DNA from: Helianthus annuus
Lineage: Eukaryota > Streptophyta > Magnoliopsida > Asterales > Asteraceae
Assembly (NCBI RefSeq): GCF_002127325.2
Contig: NC_035443.2
Coordinates: 148,814,415-148,878,414 of the forward strand
Length of the DNA: 64,000 nt
Reading direction: 5' to 3'
Position 1 is the first letter of the stretch, and every line of letters begins with the position of its first letter. A program made the position numbers and the translations under genes. Positions 45,773 through 58,229 of this stretch are shown piece after piece. The notes under the pieces were generated by a model. The model saw nothing but the letters and a program-made list of their open reading frames with translations, made no database searches and had not been told where the DNA came from.

Positions 45773-48700
45773 GTATGGATTGGTTATCGCGTAACCAAGC
45801 CCAGATTGTGTGCAACAGAAAGCAAGTGGTAGTTAAAACTCCGTCTGGTGAGTCACTCACTATCCAAGGAGATACCCAGCATGGATTGCCTGAGCAAGTG
45901 TCCATGCTCAAGGCATCCAGATGCCTGCAGAAGGGTTGTGTCATTTATATGGCACAAGTTACTATTGATGAGCCAAAGCCAAGGATTGAAGACATCCCTG
46001 TCATTTCGGATTACCCTGAAGTGTTCCCTGAAGAACTACCTGGTTTACCACCGGATAGGCAAGTGGAATTTCGAATTGACATCATTCCGGGTGCAGCGCC
46101 GGTGGCAAGAGCACCATATAGGTTGGCACCAACGGAGATGAAGGAGTTAAGGACGCAGTTAGATGATCTGTTAGCTAAGGGTTTTATTAGACCTAGCTCG
46201 TCTCCTTTGGGAGCGCCAATCTTGTTTGTCAAAAAGAAGGATGGATCGATGTGTCTGTGCATCGATTACCGTGAGCTTAATAAAGTCACTATCAAGAATA
46301 GATATCCATTGCCCAGGATCGACGACCTGTTCGATCAATTGCAAGGGGCAAGCTACTTTTCAAAGATCGACTTGAGGTCAGGCTTCCATCAGTTGAAGGT
46401 CAAGGATGAAGATGTGCACAAGACAGCGTTTAGGACTCGTTATGGAGATTACGAGTTCCTAGTGATGCCTTTTGGGCTCACTAACGCACCAGCCGCATTC
46501 ATGGATCTCATGAATCGCGTCTGCAAGCCTTATCTAGATAAATTCGTCATCGTCTTTATTGACGACATCCTTATCTGCTCAAAGAACCAAGCTGACCACG
46601 AGAAACACCTCCGTTGTATTCTCAAACTTCTACATCATGAGAAACTCTATGCCAAATTTTCAAAGTGCGAATTTTGGCTTCGAGAAGTCCAATTCCTTGG
46701 ACATGTGGTAAGTGAGAGTGGAATCCAAGTAGATCCCGCTAAGGTAGAAGCAGTTATGAATTGGCAGGAGCCAAAGACTCCTACCGAGATTCGCAGTTTC
46801 CTAGGATTAGCAGGATACTATAGGCGATTCATCGAAATTTTTTCAAGGATTGCTGCGCCCCTAACTTCGTTGACTCGTAAGAAGATTAAGTTTGATTGGG
46901 GCCCTAAGCAGCAGGAATCCTTCGACATTCTGAAGAAGAAGTTGAGCAATGCTCCAATGTTAACATTGCCCGATGGTATGGAAGAATTCGTGGTGTATTG
47001 CGATGCGTCACACACTGGTATGGGCTGTGTACTCATGCAGAGAGGCAAGGTCATTGCCTACGCTTCACGACAGCTAAAGGTGCACGAGAAGAACTACACC
47101 ACCCACGACTTGGAACTGGGTGCCGTTGTATTTGCATTAAAACTTTGGAGACACTACTTGTATGGAACCAAGTGTGTAATCTATTCGGATCACAAGAGCC
47201 TTCAACATTTGTTCAATCAGAAGGAATTGAACATGCGACAAAGACGATGGATGGAAACTTTAAATGATTACGGCTGTGAGATAAGATACCATCCAGGCAA
47301 GGCAAATGTAGTTGCTGACGCCTTGAGCAGAAAAGAAAGAGTAAAGCCGATAAGGATCAATGCCAAGCGCATAGAATTAAGGAATAATTTGAACGAAAGG
47401 GTGTTAGCTGCACAGAAAGAAGCTGTGTTGGAAGCTAACTATCCTGAAGAAAAGCTAGGAGTAACTGAGGAGCAGTTATCCTATGACAAGAATGGAATGC
47501 TAAGACTAAATGGGCGAATATGGGTTCCAGTTTATGGAGGACTACGAGATGTTATCCTCCAGGAAGCCCACAGCTCCAAATATTCCGTTCATCCTGGAGC
47601 TGATAAGATGTACCAGGATCTAAAGGCAAACTACTGGTGGATTGGTTTGAAAAAAGTCTGTAGCTGAGTATGTAGCTAAATGTTTGACTTGTGCGCAAGT
47701 CAAAGCTGAGCATCAGAAGCCGTCAAGTTTGCTTCAACAACCTGAAATTCCCACATGGAAATGGGAAATGGTGACAATGGATTTCATCACCAAATTGCCC
47801 AAGATAAGGAAAGGAAATGATACTATATGGGTCATCGTAGATAGACTGACGAAGTCAGCTCATTTTCTACCCATCAAGGAGACTTATAGCTCCGATATGT
47901 TAGCTCAATTATACGTTGATAAGATTGTAGCGTTGCATGGTATACCTGTATCTATTATCTCTGATAGAGATACTAGATATACGTCACATTTTTGGAAGAG
48001 TTTCCAACAATCTTTGGGCACTCGTTTGAATTTTAGTACGGCTTACCATCCTCAGACTGATGGTCAGAGTGAGCGTACTATTCAAACTTTGGAAGACATG
48101 CTTCGTGCATGTGCGATCAATTTGGGTGGTAGTTGGGATAAGAACCTACCACTAATTGAATTCTCTTACAACAATAGCTACCACACCAGCATAAAAGTTG
48201 CGCCTTTTGAGGCCTTATACGGTAGAAAGTGTAGATCGCCTATTTGTTGGGCAGAAGTTGGAGATGTCCAACTAACAGGACCAGAAATTGTTTTTGAGAC
48301 GACGGACAAGATCGTTCAGATTCGCGATCGTTTGAAAGCTGCCAGGGATAGGCAGAAAAGTTATGCGGATCCAAAGCGCAAAGATTTTCACTTCGAAGTA
48401 GGTGATAAAGTGTTACTTAAGGTATCGCCCTGGAAGGGGGTGATGCGATTTGGTAAGAAAGGCAAGCTAAGCCCGAGATACATAGGACCTTTCGAGATTG
48501 TCGAACGTGTCGGGTCAGTTGCTTATAAGTTAAACTTGCCTGAAGAACTTAGCGCTATTCATAATGTGTTCCACATCTGTAATCTGAAGAAGTGTTTCGC
48601 TGACGAATCACTGGTCATACCGCATACAGATATACACATTGATGAGAGCTTGAAGTTTGTGGAAAAACCATTGTCGATTGAGGATCGACAGGTGAAGAAG

Positions 48701-48817
48701 CTTCGAAGGAAGCATGTGCCTATAGTTAAGGTCAAGTGGGATGCCCGTAGAGGTCCCGAATACACATGGGAAGTAGAATCCACGATGAAAGAAAAATACC
48801 CTCATTTGTTCCAGTAA
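45773..48817 (+). pseudogene. gag-pol: Element B Pol (RT, RNase H, integrase, chromodomain-like), one frameshift
   Basis: This is the continuation of the frame interrupted at 31789. It runs through GMDWLS of the protease end, RT with FIDD (46555-46566), RNase H ([12 protein letters not shown], about 46990) and the integrase zinc region. An extra A in a run of six near 47650-47655 shifts the frame and gives a stop at 47665-47667. The other frame is open from 47670 through CAQVKAEHQ, the integrase series (TMDF about 47778, SDRD about 47960, E about 48070), a GPF module and a chromodomain-like end to the TAA at 48815-48817. Apart from this one base and element C, B's Pol is complete, including catalytic residues. 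Confidence 0.92.
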
Positions 48818-48840
48818 ATCTCGAGGTCGAGATTTCTTTT

Positions 48841-48853
48841 AAGGGGGTGAGGA
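48841..48853 (+). promoter_or_regulatory. Polypurine tract of element B
   Basis: AAGGGGGTGAGGA directly precedes the LTR start TGTAACACC at 48854. Confidence 0.9.
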
Positions 48854-51800
48854 TGTAACACCTCGAAAATTTACGTCCAATAATGCATTGACACGTGGCA
48901 TAAGCTTTAGATATGTGAAAACATACTTTAGAGGGACTAAAGTTGACAAACAATGAAACTATGTGGATACAAGGGCCCAAAGTGTCAACAATGGATAAAT
49001 AGACTCTACAATAACCCTACATGGTGTTTATAACCCTAAACGGATGAATCATGGATCATACGAAGCGAAAAATATAAGAAAGTGAGGAATTACAAACTAC
49101 AGGGACTAAAAGTGTCAACATGTTGAATTTATACCTCTGAGTGACCTTTTGGCAAACCCGAAGCTTTGTAATGCAAAAATATACTCACTAGATTATGTGG
49201 TAAAAATTTCATGAAGTTTCGTTATCGTATGAGAAAGTTATGCCCAAAACCGTACATGAAGGGTTAAAAGCGTCAACGTCGAATTTCGTGACTTTTCGGG
49301 TGAGCGCAAAGAAAACCGAGGACTTTACCATGTTTGTAAATGTCCCAAGGTCCCTAAAAATCAAGTTTGAGGGTCTAAGGGTCAAGATAAATGGCCAAAA
49401 CCTCGTAACCAAAGATCAGGGACCAAATCGCAAATTTTAAACAAGTTTTGTGGGTCTGCAGCCCCCAGGCGGCCCGCCTGGGCACCTTTAAGCGGGCCGC
49501 GACCCACGCCCAGCTCCAGAATTCGCGGACAGCAGCCAGTTGGGTCCGTTTTGCGAGTTGTTTCCAGCTGTTATCACCTCCCAAGCCCACCAATCGACTT
49601 TCATGCATGCAAGGACACTTGTGACCTTCTTACAACTCCTATAACACCTTAAAATCAGATCAAAACTTGCATAAAAGGCACAAAGAGTAGTAACCAAGAA
49701 CACTTACATCTTCAAAAATTCACAAGGCAACTCCTGGAGCTTTTCTGGACATCAAGGCACCTTCATAGAGATCTCTAAGCTTCATTAGGACTCTTGTAAG
49801 TATTCATACCCTTCTCTAATTCGTTCTAGCTTAGATTATTAGTCGAAAGTCAATCCGTCGTAACTCTAGTTTGACTTTTTGATTAAACGAAAATGGCTCA
49901 GTCATTTCTCAAATTGAAGGTACCTACAAGTTGGTATTTATGTGGGAAACAAACCCTCAAAAGGTATTTTCTGATTCCCACTCTAAGCATGATTATTGTC
50001 GAGTCAAAGTTGTACTTAAAAAGTCAACAGAACATGTTTTTGCAAAATCTAGCATAAATAGCAATGTAGGTCACATGCAACCTGTTTGATCATCAAAATA
50101 ACTTTGTAATTAATATAAGAACTTGTTTCATCATGATCAACTCGACAATTTTTAGTATAAACCCGGATTGGAACCGAAAGTCTTATAAAATGACTTTTTC
50201 TTTGACTCTCGATTCGGATCCGTGCATGCATGTTTGAGATCTGCCTTAGAGCTTATTTTGGACCATTTTTATATATGTGCAACTCTCTGAGATTTTAAGA
50301 CTTGGTTCAACACTTGTCCGATTCATATGCATGTTACCGGTTTATGCTTAAATATGACTATTTTGCCCTTTTTGCTATAAAACGTGATTTTTGGAAAAAT
50401 GAAAGAGTAGAAACCCTTGTTACTGATTTATAAACTTGCACCGAAAATTCGACATCAGTTGGAGGTCCAGATTTAGAGTTATGCTCGATATCGTAATTTG
50501 AAAGCTTTATGTTAAGTAAACGGCGTAATTAGCGTATAACCTATTTAAGCCCACTTTTTGATATAAAACTTTTTACCCACTGATGTTATATAATATTTTG
50601 GGATTTTTGAAGATTTTTATTTAATTTTTGGCTGATCGTATCATAGGTCTCTAAGTTTAATTCAGTAGATACCGAATTTACCCTTTTAAGCCATAAAATG
50701 AGTTTTATAAATCTTTTTGACCCCAAACCTTTTTCTACTGATTTTATTTGTTAAATTATTTTGGGCATTCTGGAAATATAAAAATATCAGCTTTCCTTTG
50801 AAAACCCGGAAACGGCTCTAAATCGCCTTTTTAAGCGTTTTTAACGCATAGTATGTACTATAACCATATTAAGCGTATAAGGGTTATACCTACTGATGTT
50901 TTTAACATATTTTTATAAAATAACAGTAAGTATAAGTTTTTGAACGCAGGTTTCCAGTTTTGACCGTTTAAGCCCTTGTGAAATTACCGAAATACCCCTA
51001 AGGTGCATAGTTTGGTTTTAAATGATAAGTTTTGTATATGGGTCATACCCTACTGTTATAACATTTCAAATTAATTGTATTTACTGTATAAATCAGACAT
51101 GTAACTCAGATTACAAATTTAATTCTTTTATAATCTTTTAAATGACCAAAATGCCCTTATGAGGCGTAAATTGAGTTTAATTCCGTATGGGGCAAAATAG
51201 AAGCTATCTTACTGATATTATAACATATTTGAAGCATATTATCTCAGGAAACTTTCATATGACTCTTGTGGCTACCGTAACGCTCTTTTCGCGTTTGGTT
51301 CGGTTTATGTAACTAGTTTGCATAAATTGACCAAAACGGGTCAAACATTATCATTTTTGTCTCAAAATCCAGAATGTATTTAGCATACCCATATTATACA
51401 AGTATCCAAACTTGTCGGGTCTAAATCACGTTCTATCCGGTCTTCGCTTAATCGTGCGCTTGAACCGTATCGTCCTTAAAACTAACCGGTCTAAGCTTAG
51501 GCTTAAATAAAGACCCGTTAGGAATCTAATAGGTTATTATAAACCTTTGTTCCAGAATAGAAGAACCAGTAAAAGCTACCTTCACTTGCTAGTTGTGATT
51601 TATACTTACCAAGGTAAATACTTTTAACTTATTTTCCCTATACGGGCTTGGGGTACGGTATATAATATACCGCTTGGTCCGGCATTGAATTCTTTAATCG
51701 AATAGAGGTTAAATTTATTGAGATGCCTTGTTTTGAATGTGTTTTGTTGCTTAAAGCCTTTGGGGGGTTAATGACCATGTCCCGGATATCCTTGGCATCA

Positions 51801-52378
51801 TCTTACGAGATGGCCACGACCTGAGCACGGGGTGTAGGCGTACACCCGTCAGTGTATAACTCTATATTGTGGTGTGTCTATTAATCTTTAACCTGGTCTA
51901 CGGATCGGGCTACTGAACGCATAAGTAACATGTAAATCCCTTACAAGATTATATCGCATAATTATCCCAAGTTATAAAAATATTTTATGCCATGTGCATT
52001 TAAATCAATTTTCAATCATTTTCAAAATGAGTCAGTTAAATTGTATTTACCAGTGTAAACTGACGTATTTTCCCAAAAGGTTAAGTGCAGGTACTACACG
52101 TAATAGGCTGGCTGTCTTCTAGAGCGTCCACAATAAGTCTCGCAAGCTTGGATGACAATTAATCTGTTGAACAATATCTTATTTTATTTTGATCCGCCCG
52201 TGGATCCGTTTCAACGACTAGTGATATTTAATATTACATTCTATTAAAGTTGAAATGAATCTATCTTTGCTTCCGCTGTGCATTTATATATTGTGTTGTT
52301 TGTCTATGATGATGCCAACTACGTCACTATACTCCCCACCGGGCCCACCGGTGACACGTGGAAATTAGGGGTGTGACA
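48854..52378 (+). repeat. 3' LTR of element B (3525 bp)
   Basis: It starts TGTAACACCTCGAAAATTT and ends GGGGTGTGACA. It is complete at both ends, unlike its 5' partner. By eye it differs from the 5' LTR by about 22 substitutions and a few 1-4-base indels. Confidence 0.95.
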
Positions 52379-53096
52379 CCATACCAAAAAGGCACCAATT
52401 GAACCCGATTCTTTCAAAAGAAAAAGGTCACATAGAAACAGAAGGCAAAAAGGAAAGAATGTAAAAAGGGAAAACACAAATCTCAAGCAAACTGAGCCCA
52501 AGCTCAAGGGTATAGTTAATGATACTAACTCTTGTGCTGACAGCTGCAAAGCGGGCTCCTCCAAGAAAAGACACACTCCAAGGCACTCAGTGACAAATGA
52601 ACTGAAAAGGCGTGATCAGTTCTCGAGAATAACGCAAGTCGAACTAGATGTGTTTTTCTCAAAAAGGCAGACATGTTTTAACTGTGGAATTCCGGGACAC
52701 ATCGCAAGAAACTGTGTTCATCGTCCATACTACTCTAGGAACACGTTCAACCAGAAGGCCATGCACGCCAGTTTTGGCAAACATCAATCTCACGCGAGAA
52801 GGCCTTTTGACAGAGACTGGAATCTTGCCAAACAGGAGAACAAAAATTTTTCATACATTAACAGGTTTACAAGGAAAACGAAAGTTTTTCCAACAAATGA
52901 AAATGTTTCAGACACTAGGAATTGGAAACCTAAAACTCCTGTTAGATCCCAGTCTCCGTGTTCGCAACCGTCAACTTCTACTGCATCAATTGTCTCCAAC
53001 AACAATAAGAGCTGTCTAATCTTTCGCGAAGTTACCTACACAGATAGCGATGGTAAACTCAGGTCCTCCATGGCCTGGGTTCCAGCCTCTAACTGA
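52379..53096 (+). pseudogene. Copia-2 distal Gag region with second zinc knuckle
   Basis: This is the continuation of Copia-2 after element B. One frame is open from the junction (codon at 52380) to a TGA at 53094-53096. It is Lys/Arg-rich at first, with a CCHC knuckle CFNCGIPGHIARNC at 52674-52715 and a basic, Ser/Thr-rich tail ending WVPASN. The frame differs from that of the upstream gag by one position at the junction, so either the insertion site lost bases or these were always separate frames. Copia-1 has an equivalent region at 1930-2949. Confidence 0.8.
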
Positions 53097-53107
53097 TTCC
53101 GTTTTGT

Positions 53108-56100
53108 GTGCAGGAACGACTATGGAGGGCTATCTTTAGACTTTGGTTTATCGATAGTGGTTGTTCTAGACACATGACGGGAGACATATCCCAGTTGAAT
53201 GATATCAAAATTTTTGATGGTGGATGTGTCAATTTCGCAGGAGGTGAATCAGGAAGAATCACAATGAAAGGCACTGTCAAGAATGGCGTCCTCACCTTTT
53301 CAGATGTTAACTATGTCCCTGAGCTTAAGCATAGTCTGTTGAGTGTATCGCAGATGTGTGACAAAGGAATGGAGGTTCTGTTCACTAAGAGTGGGTGTGT
53401 CATTTTGAAACCAGGAATCCTTATTCCCGAAGACTGGTTTTTGATTGAAGCTGAACGTCGAGGAAATGCTTATGTTATTGATATGAACAAAGCTCCTACT
53501 GACCAAGTTACCTGTTTGTTCTCAGAAATTGCTGAACATGATGCTATGCTGTGGCATCGTCGATTGGGTCACCTAAACACAAAAAATCTGAATCGATTAG
53601 CAAAAGGAGGTCTCGTCAGGAACTTGCCAATCAAGGATTTTATGCAAATAGAGAAATGTGAAGCATGTGCTAGAGGGAAGCAGCATCGCAGGCCTCACAA
53701 GTCCAAACCGGTTCACACGACTTCAAAAGTGTTGGAACTTCTGCATATGGATCTATTTGGTCCAGTCAACGTGCTTAGCATTGGAGGAAAGGCTTACTGT
53801 CTAGTCATCACAGATGATTTTTCTCGTTTCACTTGGGTATTCTTCTTGGAGCAGAAAAGTGAGGCAACTGGGTTAATAAAGAAATTTGTAATACTCATGG
53901 AGAATCAATCAAATGAACGTGTGAAGATTATTCGCTGTGATAACGGTACAGAATTCAAGAATGCTGAACTAAACGAGTTTTGTGCCCTCAAGGGAATCGA
54001 CAGACAATTCAGCACCGCTAGATCGCCTCAACAAAACGGGGTTGCAGAAAGACGCAATCGTACTCTCATCGAAGCCGCTCGAACAATGCTGATAGACTCT
54101 GGACTTCCACTTATATTCTGGGCTGAGGCAGTAAATACGGCATGCTATGTTCAAAATCATGCCTTGATAAACAAGCGTCACATGAAAACTCCATATGAAA
54201 TAGTTGAAGGCCAAAAACCCTCAGTGCAACATTTTCGCACTTTTGGGTGCCCATGTGTTCTCCTTCTCATGGACTCCAAAGGAAAGTTTGAAGCTCGAGG
54301 AGACCCGTGATACTTCATTGGATATGCTAAGAACACTTCCTATCGTGTGTACAACAAGATCAAAAAGCAAGTCGTAGAAGCATATCATGTGGATTGGCTT
54401 GAAGAAAATCCAAAAGATGCTCGCATTGGCCCTGACTGGCTATACGACTATTCCTCCTTGTTTAAATCGTTTCCTATTTTGTCTAACGAATTTGTTGTTG
54501 CAGACAGTCTCGCAGAAAAAATGCCTACTCACATTGAGGATGAAGATGAGAATGTGCCACTGCACAATCTAATCAAAAATCTTGATATAAATTCATCAGG
54601 ACGCGACAAGGAAACTGCTAGTAGTTCATCATCAACTCAGGCTTCACATCCTGCACCCTCAACGGAAAAATTAGATGGAGAAATCAACTTAGGGAGATCT
54701 GCCAGTCCATCAACCATTCAGGAAGCTCCTATATCTCAAGACTCCATTCCGTCCGACTGCATAGTGGAACCACACGAGATACGCCCCACGGCATCAATTG
54801 AGGGGGAGCCATCTGGAATAGCTTCTGGAAGTTTTTCCAATTTACAAACCAACCTGCAAGCTCCTGCAACAGCAATTCCACATCGTGTTCAAAGAAGTCA
54901 CCCAATTACTAATGTCATAGGATCAGTATCAGCTGGTGTTCAAACCCGCAACAAATCTGGAGATATCAACAGATGCTTGTTTTCATGCTTCATATCACAG
55001 ATTGAGCCTAAATCTATTAATGTTGCCTTGCAGGAACCTGGATGGGTTGATGCAATGCATGAAGAGCTCAATCAATTTGAAAGACTTGGTGTATGGAAAC
55101 TGGAAAAGCTGCCCCAAGGTAAAAAGGCACTTGGCACAAGATGGGTTTTTCGTAACAAGCAAGATGATTCAGGTGTGATTGTGAGAAACAAGGCTAGACT
55201 GGTTGTGCAAGGTTTCAGTCAAATCGAAGGCTTGGATTATGATGAAGTGTTCGCTCCAGTTGCTCGTCTGGAAGCAATTCGTATATTCTTGGCATATGCA
55301 TCCTTTATGGGATTTACTGTCTATCAAATGGACGTTAAGACGGCGTTTCTTTATGGAAAGGTCAAGGAAGAAATCTATGTCGCTCAACCTCCAGGTTTTG
55401 TCGATAAAGAAAAGGAAGGGTATGCCTACAAATTAGACAAGGCCTTGTATGGTTTACATCAAGCACCTCGTGCCTGGTACGCAACTCTAACAGAACATTT
55501 GCTGGCTCATGGATACTCCAGAGGAAAGATCGATCAGACGTTATTCATCAAGCGTGTTGACAAGGACATCATTCTTGTACAAATATACGTTGATGACATC
55601 ATATTCGGGTCGACTAATGATGATCTTTGTAAGGAATTTGAAGGAGTAATGAAGAAGAAATTTGAAATGAGTTCCTTGGGAGAGATGACGATGTTTCTGG
55701 GTCTGCAAGTCCGTCAAAACAGTCAAGGCATACTAATTCATCAGAGTAAATACGTAACTGACGTCCTTGCCAAGTTCAACATGACAGACTCAAAGCCGAG
55801 TGAATCCCCAATTGAAGAAAGGCCACTGCTAACTGAGGAACCAGAAGGTAGTCCTGTGAATCAGACACTGTACCGCTCCATGATCGGGTCGCTCATGTAC
55901 TTGACTGCCAGTCGACCAGATATTCTATACGCAGTGTGTCAGTGTGCTCGCTATCAGGCTAATCCCAAACTCGCTCACTTAACTGTTGTCAAAAGAATTT
56001 TTCGATATTTGAAAGGAGCACCTAAACTTGGACTCTGGTATCCCAGAGATTCGAACTTTGATTTGTTTGCCTTTTCAGATAGCAATTTTGGAGGACCTGA

Positions 56101-56533
56101 CAGGGATAGAAAGTCCACATCAGCTGGATGTCAGTTCCTGGGAGAACGACTCATCTCTTGGCAATGCAAGAAGCAGCAGACAGTCTCTCTCTCCACAGCG
56201 AAAGCCGAGTACGTTGCAGCATCTGCATGCTGCTCCCAGGTTCTGTGGATGCAGCATCAACTAGAAGATTACGGTTTGACTTATCTTGATACTACTATTT
56301 ATTGTGACAATGATGCTGCCATCCAGATAACTAAAAACCCTGTTTTTCACTCCAAAACCAAGCACATTGACATCAAAATTCACTTCATTAGGGATTGCTT
56401 TGACAGAGGTCTTATTAAACTTGAACAGATCCATACTGATGCTAACACAGCAGATCTGTTTACTAAACCTGTCAGCATCTCTAGATTCAATGTGCTTGTA
56501 GATCTCCTGAAAATGATTCGCTTCACCGACTAA
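53108..56533 (+). pseudogene. pol: Copia-2 Pol (protease, integrase, RT, RNase H), one nonsense codon
   Basis: The order protease-integrase-RT-RNase H is diagnostic of Ty1/copia. The protease motif is WFIDSGCSRHMTG (D at 53153). The pre-integrase zinc region follows (HRRLGHLN...CEACARGK, about 53550-53690), then the integrase core (HMDLFGP about 53740, CDNGTEF about 53940, QQNGVAERRNRT about 54035). RT starts near 55030 and has YVDD at 55586-55597. RNase H has SDSNFGG, AEYVAAS and the terminal [12 protein letters not shown]. The frame is the same throughout, except for a TGA at 54308-54310 just after integrase. Pol is in a different frame from the preceding zinc-knuckle region, so a frameshift, re-initiation or splice would be needed. 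Confidence 0.94.
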
Positions 56534-58220
56534 ATATATATATATATATATATATATATTAGGGGTTTTTTATATGTTTTCATTTGGTAAATTTGAGCAT
56601 AAAGTATCCTACTTTTGCACAAATTTAGGGGGAGAATCAGTGCTGGGAAATGAAATGAACTTTCGTGTTAAAGAACTCGATTAACACACGTAAGGTTTCA
56701 ATGTTAAATAGGTTAGGCTCCACTGCGATGTGTTGATAGGTCTGCCGCTCGAAAATCAAAGGAAGCAAAGTGATACAAACATAATGGACTGGACATCTCA
56801 TGGGTAACAGACCAACGGTGTATGATTTCATGGTCTTAAATCCTGCGTTGATAGATAGCCAACTTCTGAAGTTTCGGGTCTTTATACTGAGAAATCATCC
56901 AGGCTGTCCCTCTGTTGCATCCAGATTATATGCAGACCTGGGTACAGTCAAGATATCTTGTTAAAAGAGCCCTCGTCAGATCTTCCTTGGTCTCTCTGCT
57001 GTACGGAAGTACTGACCTGTTCACCAGGAAGTCTGGCGTTGTAAAATAAAAATATATAAAAAAATAAATAATAAAAAAAATAGAATAAAAGGGCTCTTGT
57101 CGGATCTTCCTTGGTCTCTCTGCTGTACGGAAGTACTGACCTGTTCACCAGGAAATCTGGCATTGAAAAATAAAAAAAATAGAATAAAAGGATGATCTCA
57201 GTATACTCACCTGCTACGATGAACCGTTGTGCTTACCTTGATCGCAGGGGTATGCCTTGGAATGGGACACACAGATGTCACAGTATAAAACTACCTAAAA
57301 GCGTATCACAAAGCAAAGTGTTGAAGTTTGAGCGGTGGATTTAAGAGGACAAACATATCAACAATTGTGTGGATCAGCCTGAGTAGACTAAGAACTGACA
57401 AGTGCCCATTAATCGAGTTCGAGAACGATTTGATCCCATGATGATCTTCCAAATAAAATCCGTACGTTGATAATCTGTGAATATCTTTATAAATTTTTCT
57501 TATTATTTTATTTTATTTTGTTTTATTATAAATATTTTCTTTTCAGTTGGGTGTTGCGTTGATTTTTAAAGGAGGTATTTTTTGCTGTTTGTAAAAGGCT
57601 CATTAAAATAATATAATATGGATGGCCCACTGATTCGAAATGGGCATGTGATTTCGAACAGTCCGGAATGGGCTTGGCCCAACTCCATTTCGGCCAAATC
57701 CGAAATGGGCCTGGCCCAGCATCATTTCGGAGTATTTAATAACTGAAGGACAAGAGTCCGTATTCTCATTTCGAACCATTACTGGTTGATTTCGGACTTT
57801 GAAGATTCTCTCTCCCAAAACTCATTACGGGCTCATTACGGACAGAAGGTATATCATTCCGGATAAAGATTGGGTATTACGGATCATTACGAACCATTCT
57901 GGACCTGGAATCAATCATCACGGATGATTACGAATGATTCAGAATGATTCCGAATCATTCCGGATTGATTCCGGACTGAGGAGGTTCATTCCGGATAATG
58001 GCCTGGGACGGAATTTCATTCCGGATGAAAGGGTCCATTCGAAATGAACCTCTGTTTATGACCTTTTTGACTGTTTGACCTGTTGTTTTGAACTTTTGGA
58101 CTGTTCACATATGAAAAGGCTGCTTATACTTGAGTTTTTTCGACAATTTGACTTCGTCGTTTTGTCGTAAACTCAAAATATAAGTAATGCCTTCTATATC
58201 GTCTAACGTCTACTTGTAAA
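56534..58220 (+). other. Copia-2 spacer between Pol and post-pol frame
   Basis: It is non-coding. It contains a TA dinucleotide run (about 56535-56560), an internal polypurine box TTAGGGGGAGAA (56625-56636), and a tandem duplication of about 120 bp (about 56967-57055 against 57088-57180, 90% or more alike, containing TGCTGTACGGAAGTACTGAC). A zone at 57620-58060 is crowded with CGGA and CGAA words (TTTCGGA, ATTACGGA, ATTCCGGA) like the leader array. Confidence 0.8.
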
Positions 58221-58229
58221 GTGCAGAAA

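Larger units (their letters stand above)
24343..52378 (+). mobile_element. B: gypsy chromovirus-like element, split by C
   Basis: This plus-strand element has long LTRs (24343-27857 and 48854-52378) and a PBS at 27860-27873. An upstream frame (28054-29333), gag-pol (30241-31789 plus 45773-48817) and a PPT (48841-48853) complete it. Without C it is about 14.05 kb. The LTRs differ by about 22 substitutions and a few small indels by eye, about 0.65%. The first 15 bases of the 5' LTR are missing. A possible TSD is CCATA at 24329-24333 and 52379-52383, but nine unexplained bases (24334-24342) sit between the left copy and recognisable LTR. B and C are close relatives. Confidence 0.9.
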
